A stretch of DNA of 64,000 nt from Polyporus tsugae (taxonomy: Eukaryota; Basidiomycota; Agaricomycetes; Polyporales; Polyporaceae): contig JAHRBS010000006.1 in the NCBI GenBank assembly GCA_024305745.1, positions 932,501 through 996,500 on the forward strand. Reading direction: 5' to 3'. Under the pieces are notes generated by a model that saw only the letters and a program-made list of their open reading frames with translations, ran no database searches and was not told the DNA's origin. Below, in pieces: positions 20,452 through 31,274 of the stretch. A program made the position numbers and the translations under genes. Numbering within the stretch: position 1 is the first letter of the stretch; every line of letters begins with the position of its first letter.

Positions 20452-21542
20452 GCCTGGACAACTACAAACCTGGTAGATTGGTCAAGCCGGCAAATGAGAG
20501 TTCAGCTAAGAGAACCATACCTGCTAGAGGGAACGTGTAGCGGCCAGAGGAGAGACGACGCTCGGAGGAGACGAGGGGGATGGGACTGGGGCTGGGGCTG
20601 GACACGGGGGATCGATGTTCCGACGACCATGGCGCCAAAAGAAGCTCGCCATACGTCGATTATAGACGGGGAAGTGTTCCGAACGTCAGACACCGCGCAC
20701 AGAGGCGGAATAGAGTTACATGTCCCACGCACCGTCCGCCCTCCAGACGCAATACCCCTGGAGACCACATTCTTATGTCGAATTGGGTCGCAGTTGGGAA
20801 GAATGAGCCTGAAAGTCGAGGGTCCAGTGCCTCCGTAGCTGCGAACCACATGGGGTTGAAGGGAGTCGACGGGGTCAATCAGCCTGTGCCTCATGCATCT
20901 TCACGAATGTCGAGATAGATTGAAGGGTTCCTGCCTGTATGCGTCTGCTTCAGGTTCAAAGAGCATGTCCAGCATCCCACAAGCGTCATGGGGAGTGAGA
21001 GAGCAGCAAGAGTGGATCAAGGATGGAACAAGTGTCGATGTCGAGTCGCTTTTTGGCTGGCGATGCATTGGCGCCTCTTCGCTGATGGCAGTACTCTATT
21101 TGGCAACTACAACCATCTCCGACTGAATTATGGGTGACGTAAGCAATTAGCAGCCCAAACCTTGAATTCGAACTTGGAGAACTTAGGCTACATATTCTTC
21201 AGTACCCTCAGGTCGTCTTTCAGGAGATATGTCAAGGCACATCATACTCAGCTAGGAATATTTCTCTTCTAAAGAGATAGACGCAAGTTTCCAAGTACTA
21301 AGTAGGTAGTCCCCAGCTTCCGAGTCACCCGCGAGTTGTTTCGTTAATCTTCCCCAACTTATGTCTAGGATTGACTGGGCTGCGTTTGGCCCCCTCCCTG
21401 ATCTCAGAGCCACTCCTTGTTTAATTGCCTAGGTCTACATCGGGAGGTTCGTGCATAGACACGTGTACGGTCTACTGTTTGTGTTATATTATGTAAGTGC
21501 CAGTCATTAGTTCTCCGGAAGGCTTCGGAACTCGAAAACGCC
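20452..21542. other. Gene-free stretch between the two HET genes
   Basis: About 1.1 kb, diverging from both HET genes. I see only short shadow frames, no repeat and no motif. It presumably holds both promoters. Confidence 0.5.
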
Positions 21543-23433
21543 ATGCGCTTTCTGGATACGACGACCGGTCAATTCGTCGAGCAAGACTCCCGGGGCGCAG
21601 AATATTCTATCCTGTCTCACACCTAGGATCGTAGCGGAGAGCAGACGTTTCAAGATCTGAGGAGGATTCAAGAGCGGTACATTTCCAGTGAGCCCGACAA
21701 TGGTTCGTCATTCCTTTATCTCGATATGTAGAGTCACTTCCGAATCTCGGCTTTGATCATTCCTCAGCACAAATCGATGACACCACGCGTGGATCTTGTA
21801 TATGGGCCGACCCCGACCTCTCCCCCAAGATTCGCGACGCATGCGCCGTTGCACGAGCGAACGGGTTCCATCTCCTCTGGATAGACTCGTGTTGCATCGA
21901 CAAGACCAGCAGCGCGGAGCTCTCAGAAGCGATCAACTCGATGTTTGCCTGGTACAGTAGAGCGGCTCTCTCTTCCGCCGGAGCTTGTGGTTCAGACGCG
22001 GGTGGACGCTCCAGGAGCTCATCGCACCTTTCGAGGTGATCATCCTCTCCAAGGACTGGAAGGTCATCGCGTCGAAACGTGACCTTGTCGACCTCATCGA
22101 GGAGATCACCAATATCAGTGCCGAGGTTCTACTACACGAGATCCCACTCGACAAGTACAGCGTGGCCCAACGGCTTTCGTGGGCGTCGAGACGAGAGACG
22201 ACGCGGGTGGAAGACCAGGCTTACTCGCTTCTCGGGATGTTTGAAATCCATATGCCCACACTGTATGGCGAGGGGGAGCGGGCGTTCCGAAGACTGCAGG
22301 AGGCAATCATGCAGCGCATCCCGGATCAGAGCCTCTTCGCATGGCGGACGATTTACGACCTCTTTGAGATAGACTGTCCACCTCTGGCCACCACATCGGA
22401 GCAGCACAACTGGCAGTTTGTGTGCTCACGAAACAGTGGGGACATGTCCATCCTACCATCACCATTCTATTTCGTGGAGGCTAGTTCCATCAGAACGATC
22501 TCCCATGAGGACCTCCGCCGTCGCATCCAAATCCCACAGCTTCCTGTGCCGGAATACACATTCACTCCGCACGGCATCCGAACGCGGCTGCCTGTGTTAC
22601 CTTTGTCTCTCTTTCTGCCTCCAAATGCCACATACTGCCCCGACGAACATCCCCTACCGGAGTGGTATCTGGTCATTCTCGGATGCAAGTTCGACCATCA
22701 CCCCGACTGCCTCCTTGGGCGGGTCTGCAACATCCACCCCTCCGAGTCCGGCGTCGAATTCCTGTACTCCGGCATGGTATCTGGATCGCAGGTACCCAAG
22801 CGCGGCGGTCTCTACTATCCTAACGTCTTTCCTCTGTCATCTGCGACCATCGAACGCTGTCGACCACACGTAGAGCTCAAGGCGGTTTATTTCGCCCACC
22901 CCAATCGCGAATATCAGACACTACCTAAGGCAGCGCAACGGAAGCCGCACAAGACGATTCACCTCACGTTCCCGAGAAGTGCCCGCAGTGCTCTGTTCGC
23001 CAGAGGATACACGGCTGAACTCCGTGGTCCAAGCGACGCCTATCCAACTACCCATTGGCTCAAGCTCTCCAATCGCAGCCATATCATCACCATCGAGTAC
23101 CAGCATTATCTAAGGGATGACGGTACCCACTTGACCATTGGCGGACATGTAATGGTCTCACAGCCCGACGGTCTTACGTCGTCTGAGATCTACGCAAATC
23201 CTAGCACTGTGGTTTGGTTGGATAGATGGAACTTGTCGCACCATTCGTATGCGCAAGTGTCGATTGCCGTACGCGTATCTGACGCGACAGTATGCGCGGT
23301 GAGGCTTGGCCTGAAGTTCCTACGGCGGTCGTATTATTGCCTGGAGGTTGAGGTTCTGAATGGTACGGCGACCACAACTGCACACACATCGCTCGGAGAA
23401 GGACGAGGCACCGCCGGCAGTGGCTCACGCTGA
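21543..23433 (+). pseudogene. HET-domain gene 2, inactivated
   Basis: The start MRFLDTTTGQF is followed by a nonsense codon (TAG, 21624-21626) exactly at the Trp of the conserved SHTWD motif. A normal intron follows (GTTCGTC donor near 21705, CTCAG acceptor near 21768), then LLWIDSCCIDKTSSAELSEAI and MFAWY. The VCYVFLSDV segment is missing. After the deletion the frame has shifted, and WFRRGWTLQELIAPFEV starts in a different phase. From about 21985 to 23433 the rest is open (EDQAYSLLGMFEIHMPTLYGEG and a C-terminal region like that of HET gene 1). At least two independent lesions make full-length product impossible. The intact 3' portion suggests fairly recent loss or a separately used C-terminal product. 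Confidence 0.85.
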
Positions 23434-23832
23434 TGCTGAGGATCATAGGTGGCACTCTCTACTGAGGGCTAGTACGTAGCACTAGTACTTCATCTCTGTA
23501 TCAGAGAGTGGCATGCGACCACCCATCGTGAATTTGAGTTACTATAAAGTCTTTCGCAGTTTCATCATGTTCCCAAAACTGCACTGGAGACTCGCCGAAG
23601 TGTCAAGACGTCGATATTCGAAACCGGTAGTATTGGTAATACAAATGTCATGCGGCCCTTCTACGACCCCGTCCTAGATTGCGTATCCCCCCCATAGTAC
23701 GTATACAACGTCGAACTATTCTTACTCGACCAATCCAGGTACATCAGACATGCACCGCAAGACAACGTCCAGGACCAAATGTTCGGGCGCGTTCCCCGCA
23801 AGTTTCCCGAATCCCCAGAATTACCATTCGAG
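23434..23832. other. Convergent intergenic region, HET gene 2 / copy C
   Basis: Holds the 3' flank of copy C. On the minus strand 23721-23737 reads TGGATTGGTCGAGTAAG, a diverged version of the 3' block behind copies A and D. Confidence 0.5.
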
Positions 23833-25482
23833 TCACCCCACCAGTACGTCATTGGCCCATTCCTCCTCATCGATGCACGCCTTCGCAAAGCGCCTCTCAC
23901 TACTAGGCGACTCTGAAAGGTTTGCTCGCACCTGTACCCTCCCAAAATCGATGATCCTGAAGCTCGGCGTATCGTCCGAACGCTCTTCAGGTGGCGCAGA
24001 CAACGGGCCCGGTTGAACGAGGATGTTGCGAGTATATATCGAGCCCTGTGTGAAGCCCGCTGCATGCAGACGCTTGAAGAGCTGCAGACAACCGGTTCTG
24101 AAGGTGAGGGCAGATGCGGGGTCAGCGTTCAGCTTGAGCGTTGCATGTCGGAGTGTAAGGAAAACACACCTCTGCTCGAGCGTATGTTCCTCCAGGACGA
24201 CGGGCTCGCCGCACTCCTCGACGACGAGTAGGCGCGTCGGCCACGAGACGCGGCAGGTGTCGTCTTTGCAGCAGCCTGAGCTGCGATGGGAATGTTTAAT
24301 CATGCATCCGTCTGCGTCCACAGGAGCGTAATACCCAAAGAACTTGGGCACGACCGCAGGCTCATGATGGGGTGTATGCGTACACTTGTCACCCACATCC
24401 GTGGACGCATCGACTGAAGTGGACTGAGTGGCGGTAGCATCAGGGCCTGACTCCGTCTCAGGCTGCGCTACGTCATCGGACGTCGCTGCGGTCGCTGAAG
24501 CGACAGTTTGCGGGGGTTCCGTAGGGTACCGATCCTCCATCAGGTGTCGCGGGAACGCATTATACGCGACCGCCTCCCGGCGAAGCATCTCGTGCGCGCC
24601 GCACAGGGCGAACGCAGTCTTCACGGCAACGCGGACGGTGCTCTGGTCGTCAGACTCTGCGTCGAGCCGCAATTTCAGCGGAGCGGAGTACACCGAAGAG
24701 TGGTGTCCCCCGCCGAGCATGTTGTCGTCTTTGAGGTAGAGGTGCGCGACACGTACGGGATGGCTACCAGCAGGAGACCCGTCCGCGCACGCGGGCTCCT
24801 GCGGCGTGCCGCCCTCGCGGGACGTCTGCGGGAAGATGCGCACGTAGCGAATAGGCATGTCGGACTGAGACTGCGACTCGTAGATGCGGAGATTGGTAAG
24901 GTTGTCAGGGTCGTGGACGAGGAGGTCGTCGGGGAGCAGATCGTCCGGGATGAAGGTGCGGAGAGTTTCAAGGCCGAATAGGGAGAAACAAGACGAATCC
25001 GTACGCCCGATGTCTCCCTCCTCTACGGTAGGCAGGACTGTTTCGTCTGCCGTAACCGCAGTATCATTGATGGGCCGAGGAAGCCCGGGTGGTTCGGTGG
25101 GTGTATCGACGCTGTCGAAGTCGACAGTTGGAGACAGCTCAGCCGAAGCTACATCGACGTGTGGGGGAAGAAGATGGTTCTTTTCAGGCAGCTCGTGCGG
25201 AGATGGAGGTGAATGGCTGTCATCAATCTGGTGCTCACCGGCGGGTGTGCTCTTGCGGTCGTCTTTCGGAGACCCGCCCAAAGCTCCGCTACCCAGCGCA
25301 GTGAGGTCAACGACGAACGTCTGAGTCGCGCCACCCGGAAGAAAAGGCCGCTCTTCCACGAGAATAGCAAGGGTGGTCGAGGGCGTTAGAGCGACGCATG
25401 TCTTCTCGGGCTCGCGGGGTTCGGTGTCGGAGGGAGAGGAGTTGACCAAGTGAACGTGCGCCGGGTGCTCAGAGGTGGACAT
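23833..25482 (-). CDS. Kinase-fold family copy C (predicted pseudokinase), 525 aa
   Basis: Exon 1 is 24170-25482 and exon 2 is 23833-24097. The 72-nt intron (24098-24169, GTGTGT...TTCAG) is in frame and stop-free, so retention would add 24 residues between hinge and catalytic loop. Order: Ser/Pro/Asp-rich N-terminus, FIPDDLLPDDLLVHD, LGGGHHSSVY, VAVK, EAVAYNAFPRH, acidic linker, PKFFGYY, LLVVEECG, QGSIYTRN, DFGRV and a 38-residue tail. The catalytic Asp is Ser. The start is supported by the TATA box 65 nt upstream and by alignment with MSxxE starts of A and D. The protein is closest in layout to copy D. Confidence 0.85.
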   Translation of the reverse strand: MSTSEHPAHVHLVNSSPSDTEPREPEKTCVALTPSTTLAILVEERPFLPGGATQTFVVDLTALGSGALGGSPKDDRKSTPAGEHQIDDSHSPPSPHELPEKNHLLPPHVDVASAELSPTVDFDSVDTPTEPPGLPRPINDTAVTADETVLPTVEEGDIGRTDSSCFSLFGLETLRTFIPDDLLPDDLLVHDPDNLTNLRIYESQSQSDMPIRYVRIFPQTSREGGTPQEPACADGSPAGSHPVRVAHLYLKDDNMLGGGHHSSVYSAPLKLRLDAESDDQSTVRVAVKTAFALCGAHEMLRREAVAYNAFPRHLMEDRYPTEPPQTVASATAATSDDVAQPETESGPDATATQSTSVDASTDVGDKCTHTPHHEPAVVPKFFGYYAPVDADGCMIKHSHRSSGCCKDDTCRVSWPTRLLVVEECGEPVVLEEHTLEQRCVFLTLRHATLKLNADPASALTFRTGCLQLFKRLHAAGFTQGSIYTRNILVQPGPLSAPPEERSDDTPSFRIIDFGRVQVRANLSESPSSERRFAKACIDEEEWANDVLVG

Positions 25483-25543
25483 GGAAGTTGCGGCCTAGAG
25501 GGCTGAGACGTAAGGGTAACGAGGGGAATATGCGCCTCCAACA

Positions 25544-25550
25544 CTTATAT
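25544..25550 (-). promoter_or_regulatory. TATA box of copy C
   Basis: The minus strand reads ACATATAAGTGTTGGAGGCG, matching the core promoters of copies A and B, about 65 nt before the ATG. Confidence 0.65.
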
Positions 25551-25904
25551 GTTGGCCACGATGCTGGCGAAAACTCAAATTCACGGTACATCGGTCTGCA
25601 GGTGACGACGTGCGCTGGTTTCCGCCAAGATAGGATTCTCCATTTCAATCTGAATATGCCGGAATATGAGAGAAAGAATCGTCGTACGTGTTAAATTACG
25701 CATTTAACGAGTAGTGGCTTCAGACTGACGTACCGTAAGCGGACATCAATTATCCTGAAGGCCCATTGTCCTTAGCCTCCGAGGACGATCAGATACCCAT
25801 CGCATGACCGCTTACGTGACACATTCTATGCACGACCTCGGGGCCGGGGAGGAACTTGGTATCAACCCTTCTATGAGCTGCCTCGATGCGTTTGGGCTTC
25901 GCAC

Positions 25905-26030
25905 ACAGAGTCATTTGGCGTCTTTTTGGCAAATCTCGTCCTCCTAATGCAGAATTCGTCAAGTCAGCTGGCTCCATGGCACCCGAACATCTATACGTCT
26001 GCGAAGAACACGAGTCAATTTCAACGGCAC
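25905..26030 (-). promoter_or_regulatory. Conserved upstream block of copy C
   Basis: The minus strand carries TGACTCG near 26021-26027 and TGACTC at 25908-25913 after GCCAAAAAGACGCCAAA, in the same order and spacing as the copy A block at 1647 and 1731. Confidence 0.5.
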
Positions 26031-26099
26031 CAACGAAAAACGCGGGTACGCATGCACGTACAGCAAGGCGGTCACCGGCCCTCCCCGACCACTCCCACA

Positions 26100-26650
26100 A
26101 TCTTCATCTTCATCTTCTTCTTCTTCTTCAACTCCTCGTTTGTTGCCCTTCTGAACTCCCACAATCCGCGATCCTCGCCACATCTGCGATCATTGCCCTT
26201 ACGCACGTCGAGCCATCCTTCGTGACGGACAAGTAGAAACCGTAACGTTGCGCGGTCTGAGCTCCTTCTTTCGAAGTCGGCCTTCGAAGTTGCTGCGCTC
26301 AGAGAGCTAACAGACACTATCGAACAGCTCGGCCTCTTGCAGAAGACGGTGACCAGAGCCGCATTCCACGGGGGACTCGGAGTTTCTTAATGACAGAAAA
26401 GGTCCTCTCCACAGCATGGCACGGCAATGTGAATGCAGCGCGGTAGGTGATCGTGCGTGATCCACGGTCCAGTTCGACAGCGGCACCTAGGCCTAAGAAG
26501 TCTGAAGACGTGTGCGAGATTACGTCCGGTGGTCTCTGGTTGAACTTGAGGTGTAGAAAAAGAACGGGGTAGACACTTGCATACCGGATTGTAGGGAAGG
26601 AATTGCATGCGGCGGGGGCCTGATGAGAAGGTCGTCAGGCAAGATCTTGA
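26100..26650 (-). pseudogene. Decayed kinase-fold family gene upstream of copy C
   Basis: Homologous to the relic at 7200-8010. Shared nucleotide stretches include GGTGATCGTGCGTG-type and CGAGATTACGTC segments, and the frame keeps RYGFYLSVTKDGS (cf. KFFGYYAPVDADG). No open kinase frame remains. Confidence 0.6.
26101..26131. repeat. TTC/ATC trinucleotide microsatellite
   Basis: A run of CTTCATCTTCATC grading into CTTCTTCTTCTTC inside the relic upstream of copy C. Absent at the matching site upstream of copy B. Confidence 0.7.
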
Positions 26651-27028
26651 GGGGCTACGGTCTCACAAAGCAGCCGATGAGAGCACTATGACAAGTACAG
26701 GCAGCAAGATCATGGAGACGGAGTGAGAGTCGAATCGAAACGATCGACGTCGGGATACAAACGACAGCGGGACCTCAGCGGACACCCAGGCCCGGGGCGC
26801 CGGCAGTGTTGGAATTAGCCGCCGAGAGACGGACGCATGGTTCGTCAAGTAATTTGAAGTAAAGCCAAAATGCTGCGTTGAGCAATGAAATCCGCACGAG
26901 AGTCACCAATTATAAAATGCTACTACATTAAGCATCCCAAGTCCGTTGGTCCGTTGAAAGCGAGCAGATCCCTCCGGCGCACGAACAGCCGGCGAGCCCC
27001 GTGCGCCAGGCGACGAGGCTTCAATACA
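26651..27028. other. Gene-free stretch
   Basis: Nothing recognised. The right edge is the 3' flank of the aspartic protease gene, and the left edge is where similarity to the copy B flank fades. Confidence 0.45.
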
Positions 27029-28613
27029 TCAGTTGACGTTGCTCTTCGTGAACTTGGTGGTCGCGAAGCCGACGGTGTTCCACTGGGGGTTGTAGACGTG
27101 GTAGAACCGCTCGAGCCACGTGTAGCCGTTGATGAAGTCGAGGCCCCCGCCGCTCTTCGAGCCCAGGTCCGCGACGATGAGGTAGATGCTGTCCTTGTCG
27201 CCGCCGAGCACGGTGTTGAGCTGCGCACGCCCGAGGCCCATGATCAGTTTTTTATTTCACTTTCACTGAGAGGAGAGGGGATGAGAGAGCGACATACGGA
27301 GCGAGGCCAGATCTGGGCGTTAGGGATGAACTCGTAGTCGACCTATTGGAGAGGAGAAGCCATGAACATCCCAGAAGAGCGCTTCGGTCGAGCAGAGTTT
27401 GAGGGGAGTACTCACTCCGCCAAGCGTAAAATACAGGCACCTGAGCTTGTTGTACTGCTCCTTCGTGATCGTGAGCAGGCCAGTGGTCTTGTCAACAACC
27501 GCGCCCGTGGCTTGCTTGTACGCGTCAAAGGCATCGGTGGCGAGGAGGATGAGCGTGGTGCCTGAGTCGACGATGCCCGCGGTCTTGTCGAGGATGGGCG
27601 TGTTCTCGCCGTACCTGATCCTCTGGTCGATGCCGACGTATTGCGACGCTGGGGACGTGGCAGTGATCGGCCTGCGCTCGAGTGCACAGCTGTGAGCCAA
27701 CCAGTCTCAAGCGAGAGAAGCGCAACCCGTTACGCACAGGTGATTGATGTCGCCGACGAATCTGGAGGAGTCGGGGCCACCGAAGGTCAACAGACCGTTG
27801 GGCGTCGAAGCGTTCGATGCGGGCTCGAACGAAATGCCAATCTCCTGCGCAGAAATCAAGCCCTGCCTGAACGCGTTGTCCAACACAGTGGGGACGAGCT
27901 GTCCATCGGAGACAGTTCCATTAGTCAACGCGGTGGGGCCGATACTAACGAACTGGACGGTGAGCATCACCACAATGACCACATTAGCGCTGCGCGCGGA
28001 CTACGTGTCACATACCCAAGGATACCATCAATGTTTGAGGGGAAACCCATTGACTGGTTCGCGGCGGAAATACCTTGGTTCTGGATGGTCAAGCTCCCCA
28101 GCTGAATGGTGTCGGTGTACTGTTCGCCAGAGAAGCGCCCTGAGCCGTACGACACGGACTATACGGAAAATAGGTTTCAATCCCATTCATGCCTTTAGCG
28201 ATGTTCAGAACGAGCCCACTCACCACGGAGTTTCCAGTGTCGTTGCTGGTAGACGTCTTGACGTACGGCTTGCTCACGCCGACGAAAGTGTTTGAGCTGC
28301 CAGTGTCGACGAGAAGGTTGTACGTGGTCGGCGGCGAGCCGATGCCAACCTCGACGGTGTAGTACGTCAGCTGGTTCTCCGCCTGGACGGCGACGTCCGG
28401 CACGGCCCGCTTCGACTGAGCACCCTTGCCGTGGCCGACGTTCTTGAGCAGCTGTGCGCGCGCCTGGTCCTGCTCGACGATCTTGGCCGACCCGGTGTAG
28501 GCCACCCGCCGCGCGAGGGGAAGTGACACTGGAGAGTCGCGGACGACGAAGGGCGACGCAGTCGCGGCGGTGGCGGCGGCACAGAGAGCAAGGAGAGTGG
28601 AGAAACGCGCCAT
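27029..28613 (-). CDS. Secreted aspartic protease, family A1 (polyporopepsin-like), 416 aa
   Basis: Exons 28224-28613, 28016-28158, 27738-27944, 27416-27689, 27298-27342 and 27029-27220 join to 1251 nt. The chosen start MARFSTLLALCAAATAATAS is a clean signal peptide; an upstream in-frame ATG would bury it. A propeptide of about 80 residues precedes the mature domain. Catalytic aspartates: DTGSS (first lobe) and DSGTT (second lobe). Other family marks are YGSGRFSGEQ near the flap and DGILGIGP. The closing DFINGYTWLERFYHVYN is typical of fungal pepsins. Extracellular acid endopeptidase for nutrient acquisition is the expected role. It lies next to another secreted enzyme, GH43. Confidence 0.93.
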
Positions 28614-29419
28614 CGAAGAAAAGAATGGAAGGGGCCGACGAGTGTGGCCTGAGGGTGGACGAAGTTCTAATGGGGACGTGCTGCTTGATACTGGAGTGCT
28701 TTTGTACTCATCTTGCCCTACAGCGTCTGGATCACAATGGAGCAGCAAGGACGATGACGGGAGTGATACTAGTGATCGGCCATCTGACGCTTCGCCGCGC
28801 AGGCATCATAAAACCAAGACAATCGAGGGGATGAGCGCTGAGCACGACATGCCTGTACCATCTCTGTACATGTGTGCAGTGGCCGCTATAGTAGTATTAG
28901 TACGGGTCCGATCAACTTTGCCACCAGGCTTCTTGGGGTTTACTCGCCGCGTAAGTACTTTATCGCCATGGCAACATAAGGCGCCATTTGCACTGAGCAG
29001 CGAGGTCACTCTTAGAGCCGTACGTACTGTAGTCTGATGAGAGGATGAGACTAAGATGAGTAACTACAACTTACAAGTCCAGTACTTACATACCTCTGTA
29101 CATGCATATGGTTTTGCACTGGACTTAACTTACTGTCGTCGCGCATGACTATGCATCGCCACAACGCTAATCAGTGTTGCCATAGACCCGAAATATTTGT
29201 GACCGGTCTTCCATCGAGGCTCAAGTCATATGATGGAGGACGCCTACCTCAGCCTCCTGTCAAAGCGAACAATTCCAAGCGGACCACTTGGCAGACATGT
29301 GGCAGACCATGTGCCAGGTGAGGCTCCGTCCAAGACGGTGGCTTCACCACGTGGCTACTACTACGTGACGCTGTACACCAGGCAAGGATACCTACGCTGG
29401 GCGGTCCCACTTAGCCAAA
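28614..29419. other. Intergenic region
   Basis: Promoter side of the aspartic protease and 3' flank of the GH43 gene. I see no further gene or clear TATA box. Confidence 0.4.
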
Positions 29420-30755
29420 TCAAATGCTCGTCAATACCGGCCATCCCTGATGCATTGGTGTGGATCATGTGAGTAAGGCGAGGTCATGAACGATAGGTAC
29501 CATGCGTGCTCACCGAGCTCCAATCGACCGCGTTCAAGCCCAAGCTCGCGTACGAGTCGCTGTACGGAACAGGGCTGTTGACGGGGATATAATGGTAAAC
29601 AAAGATATCCTTCCCGGTCTTGGAATCGGTGAAGATCGCCTGGCCGCCCGGTGCGTAGATGTTGCCGTGGGATGCCAGGACGAGCGTGCCCCCGGTGCTC
29701 CGCAAGTCTTTGCCGGATTCGTCGAGGAAGGGGCCGTGCGCCGAAGTCGAACGTCCGACGAACACCTTGTATTCGTTCCCGGCTGGGGGAAGGGCGGAGG
29801 CGGTGAAGCCGCAGCAGAGACCTAACGCAAATGTCAAGCTGAGTGTACGAGGTTATAACGCCCTCTACGACGTACCGCTGCTGAAGAACAAGTAGTAGTA
29901 GCTTCCGTGCTTCCAAACGAAGGAGCCTTCTTCGGGCTGAGGCGACGTCGAGTTGAACGACACCTGGACCGGCGAGCTCGTCACGCTCTGGAAGTTACTT
30001 CCTAGATTGACTTGATACAAGTCGCTCTATTGCAAGTGAGTATGTCGCGTTCTTGTGAACGTCGAGAATTGCTTACCCAGAATGAACCTAGGATGCGTTC
30101 AGCGGCTTCTTCTCACAGGCACACAGTGATGGTTAGTACTCACCGAAGGTCAGTACCGGAGTTCCGTTCTCGTCGGTGACCAGGTTTGGGTCGATCGCGT
30201 TGTATGCGTTCCCGGTCGTGGAGCGAAATACTTGCCCGTGGTCCGTCCACGTTCCCGGGTCCATGCTCGACGACGTCGCCAGCCCGATGGCAGACTCCTG
30301 AGAGCCAAAGGTCGACACCGAGTAATACGCGTAGTAGACTCCGTTATGAAGGGACACATCCGGTGCCCAGATGTCGTCACGGCCAGCTGGGGTGAGGGAA
30401 GATCAGCCGCACTCAACTTCGTTCAGTTCTCCGCCACTCACTTAAGTTGATGGTAGAGTTGTTCGGCAGGATAGATCCAACCGACGTCCATGGTCTAGTA
30501 CGGAGGTCAGCGTAGAGGACTTTAAAGTGTACCAGATGAATTGGCATACCCGGCTAGATTGGTGGCGGTGATAATTCCCCCCTTGTTGTGCGTAGTGAAC
30601 AGGAAATACTTCCCGTCACTTGCGCGTTGGACCAGACTGGGATCGTGTACGAAGAAAGAATCGCCGGTAAGCGTTAACGGGTTTGGAAACGCAGCGAGAC
30701 TCCCCATGCAGAGAGCGAGGACGCTAAGAAATACGGTCAAGGCGGCGGACGACAT
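29420..30755 (-). CDS. Secreted glycoside hydrolase family 43, arabinanase-like, 332 aa
   Basis: Seven exons: 30550-30755, 30442-30494, 30144-30386, 30077-30087, 29876-30026, 29514-29821 and 29420-29446. The fourth exon is only 11 nt (GT TCA TTC TGG) and restores the family segment LTFGSFW. A signal peptide ([22 protein letters not shown]) starts the protein. GH43 five-bladed-propeller marks: VHDPSLV (catalytic base Asp), [19 protein letters not shown] (pKa-modulating Asp), PEEGSFVW with the likely acid Glu, and GLCCGFTAS. These features point to endo-1,5-alpha-arabinanase or a related subfamily acting on plant cell-wall arabinan. Substrate is not provable from sequence alone. Confidence 0.9.
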
Positions 30756-31274
30756 GGCTGATGACGAGTCCTTGGTTCCCGAATCAACGCAGGGGCAGGC
30801 TTTATACGATGTCGATGAGCCGAGCTGCTGCCCCGTGCGCTTGCCGTGAGCCCAGCGGAGGATATTGTCACGTCATATGGCCGGTGACCTTGCGAAGGCA
30901 GGAAAAACTGCAGCAAAAACATTCAGTCTCATCTGGACCGCCGGACCGCCGGCAAAATTAAGGTCTGTTGTCGCGGTATGCCTGACCAACCAGTCCCGCT
31001 TTGGGACTAATGCTCTTTCCTAGGGAAGCGTCGTGGCGCATGCAACAGCAAGAAAAACAAGTCACGAGAGTTCTAACCCGAACTTTGTGTGTATACTGCT
31101 TCCCGCGAGGGGCGGAGAGGTAGTCAAGCGGGCATCCTTGCGACTTGCACATGCACCTGTAAGAATATGATATTCCCGATATAATCCCGATTCAGTAGCA
31201 ATACGTAGCATCTGTGTTGCTTGAGCTATGGAAGACACGAGTCTCAGAGCAACGTGATCAACGATGTTCTCCCG
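30756..31274. other. Intergenic region
   Basis: Promoter side of GH43 and 3' flank of the dehydrogenase gene. A TTTATACGA element about 45 nt upstream of the GH43 start (minus strand TCGTATAAAG near 30803) is a TATA candidate. Confidence 0.4.

Noticed and set aside
27641..28295. Plus-strand frames opposite the aspartic protease
   Set aside because: Shadows of the spliced protease exons, which carry both catalytic DTG/DSG motifs.
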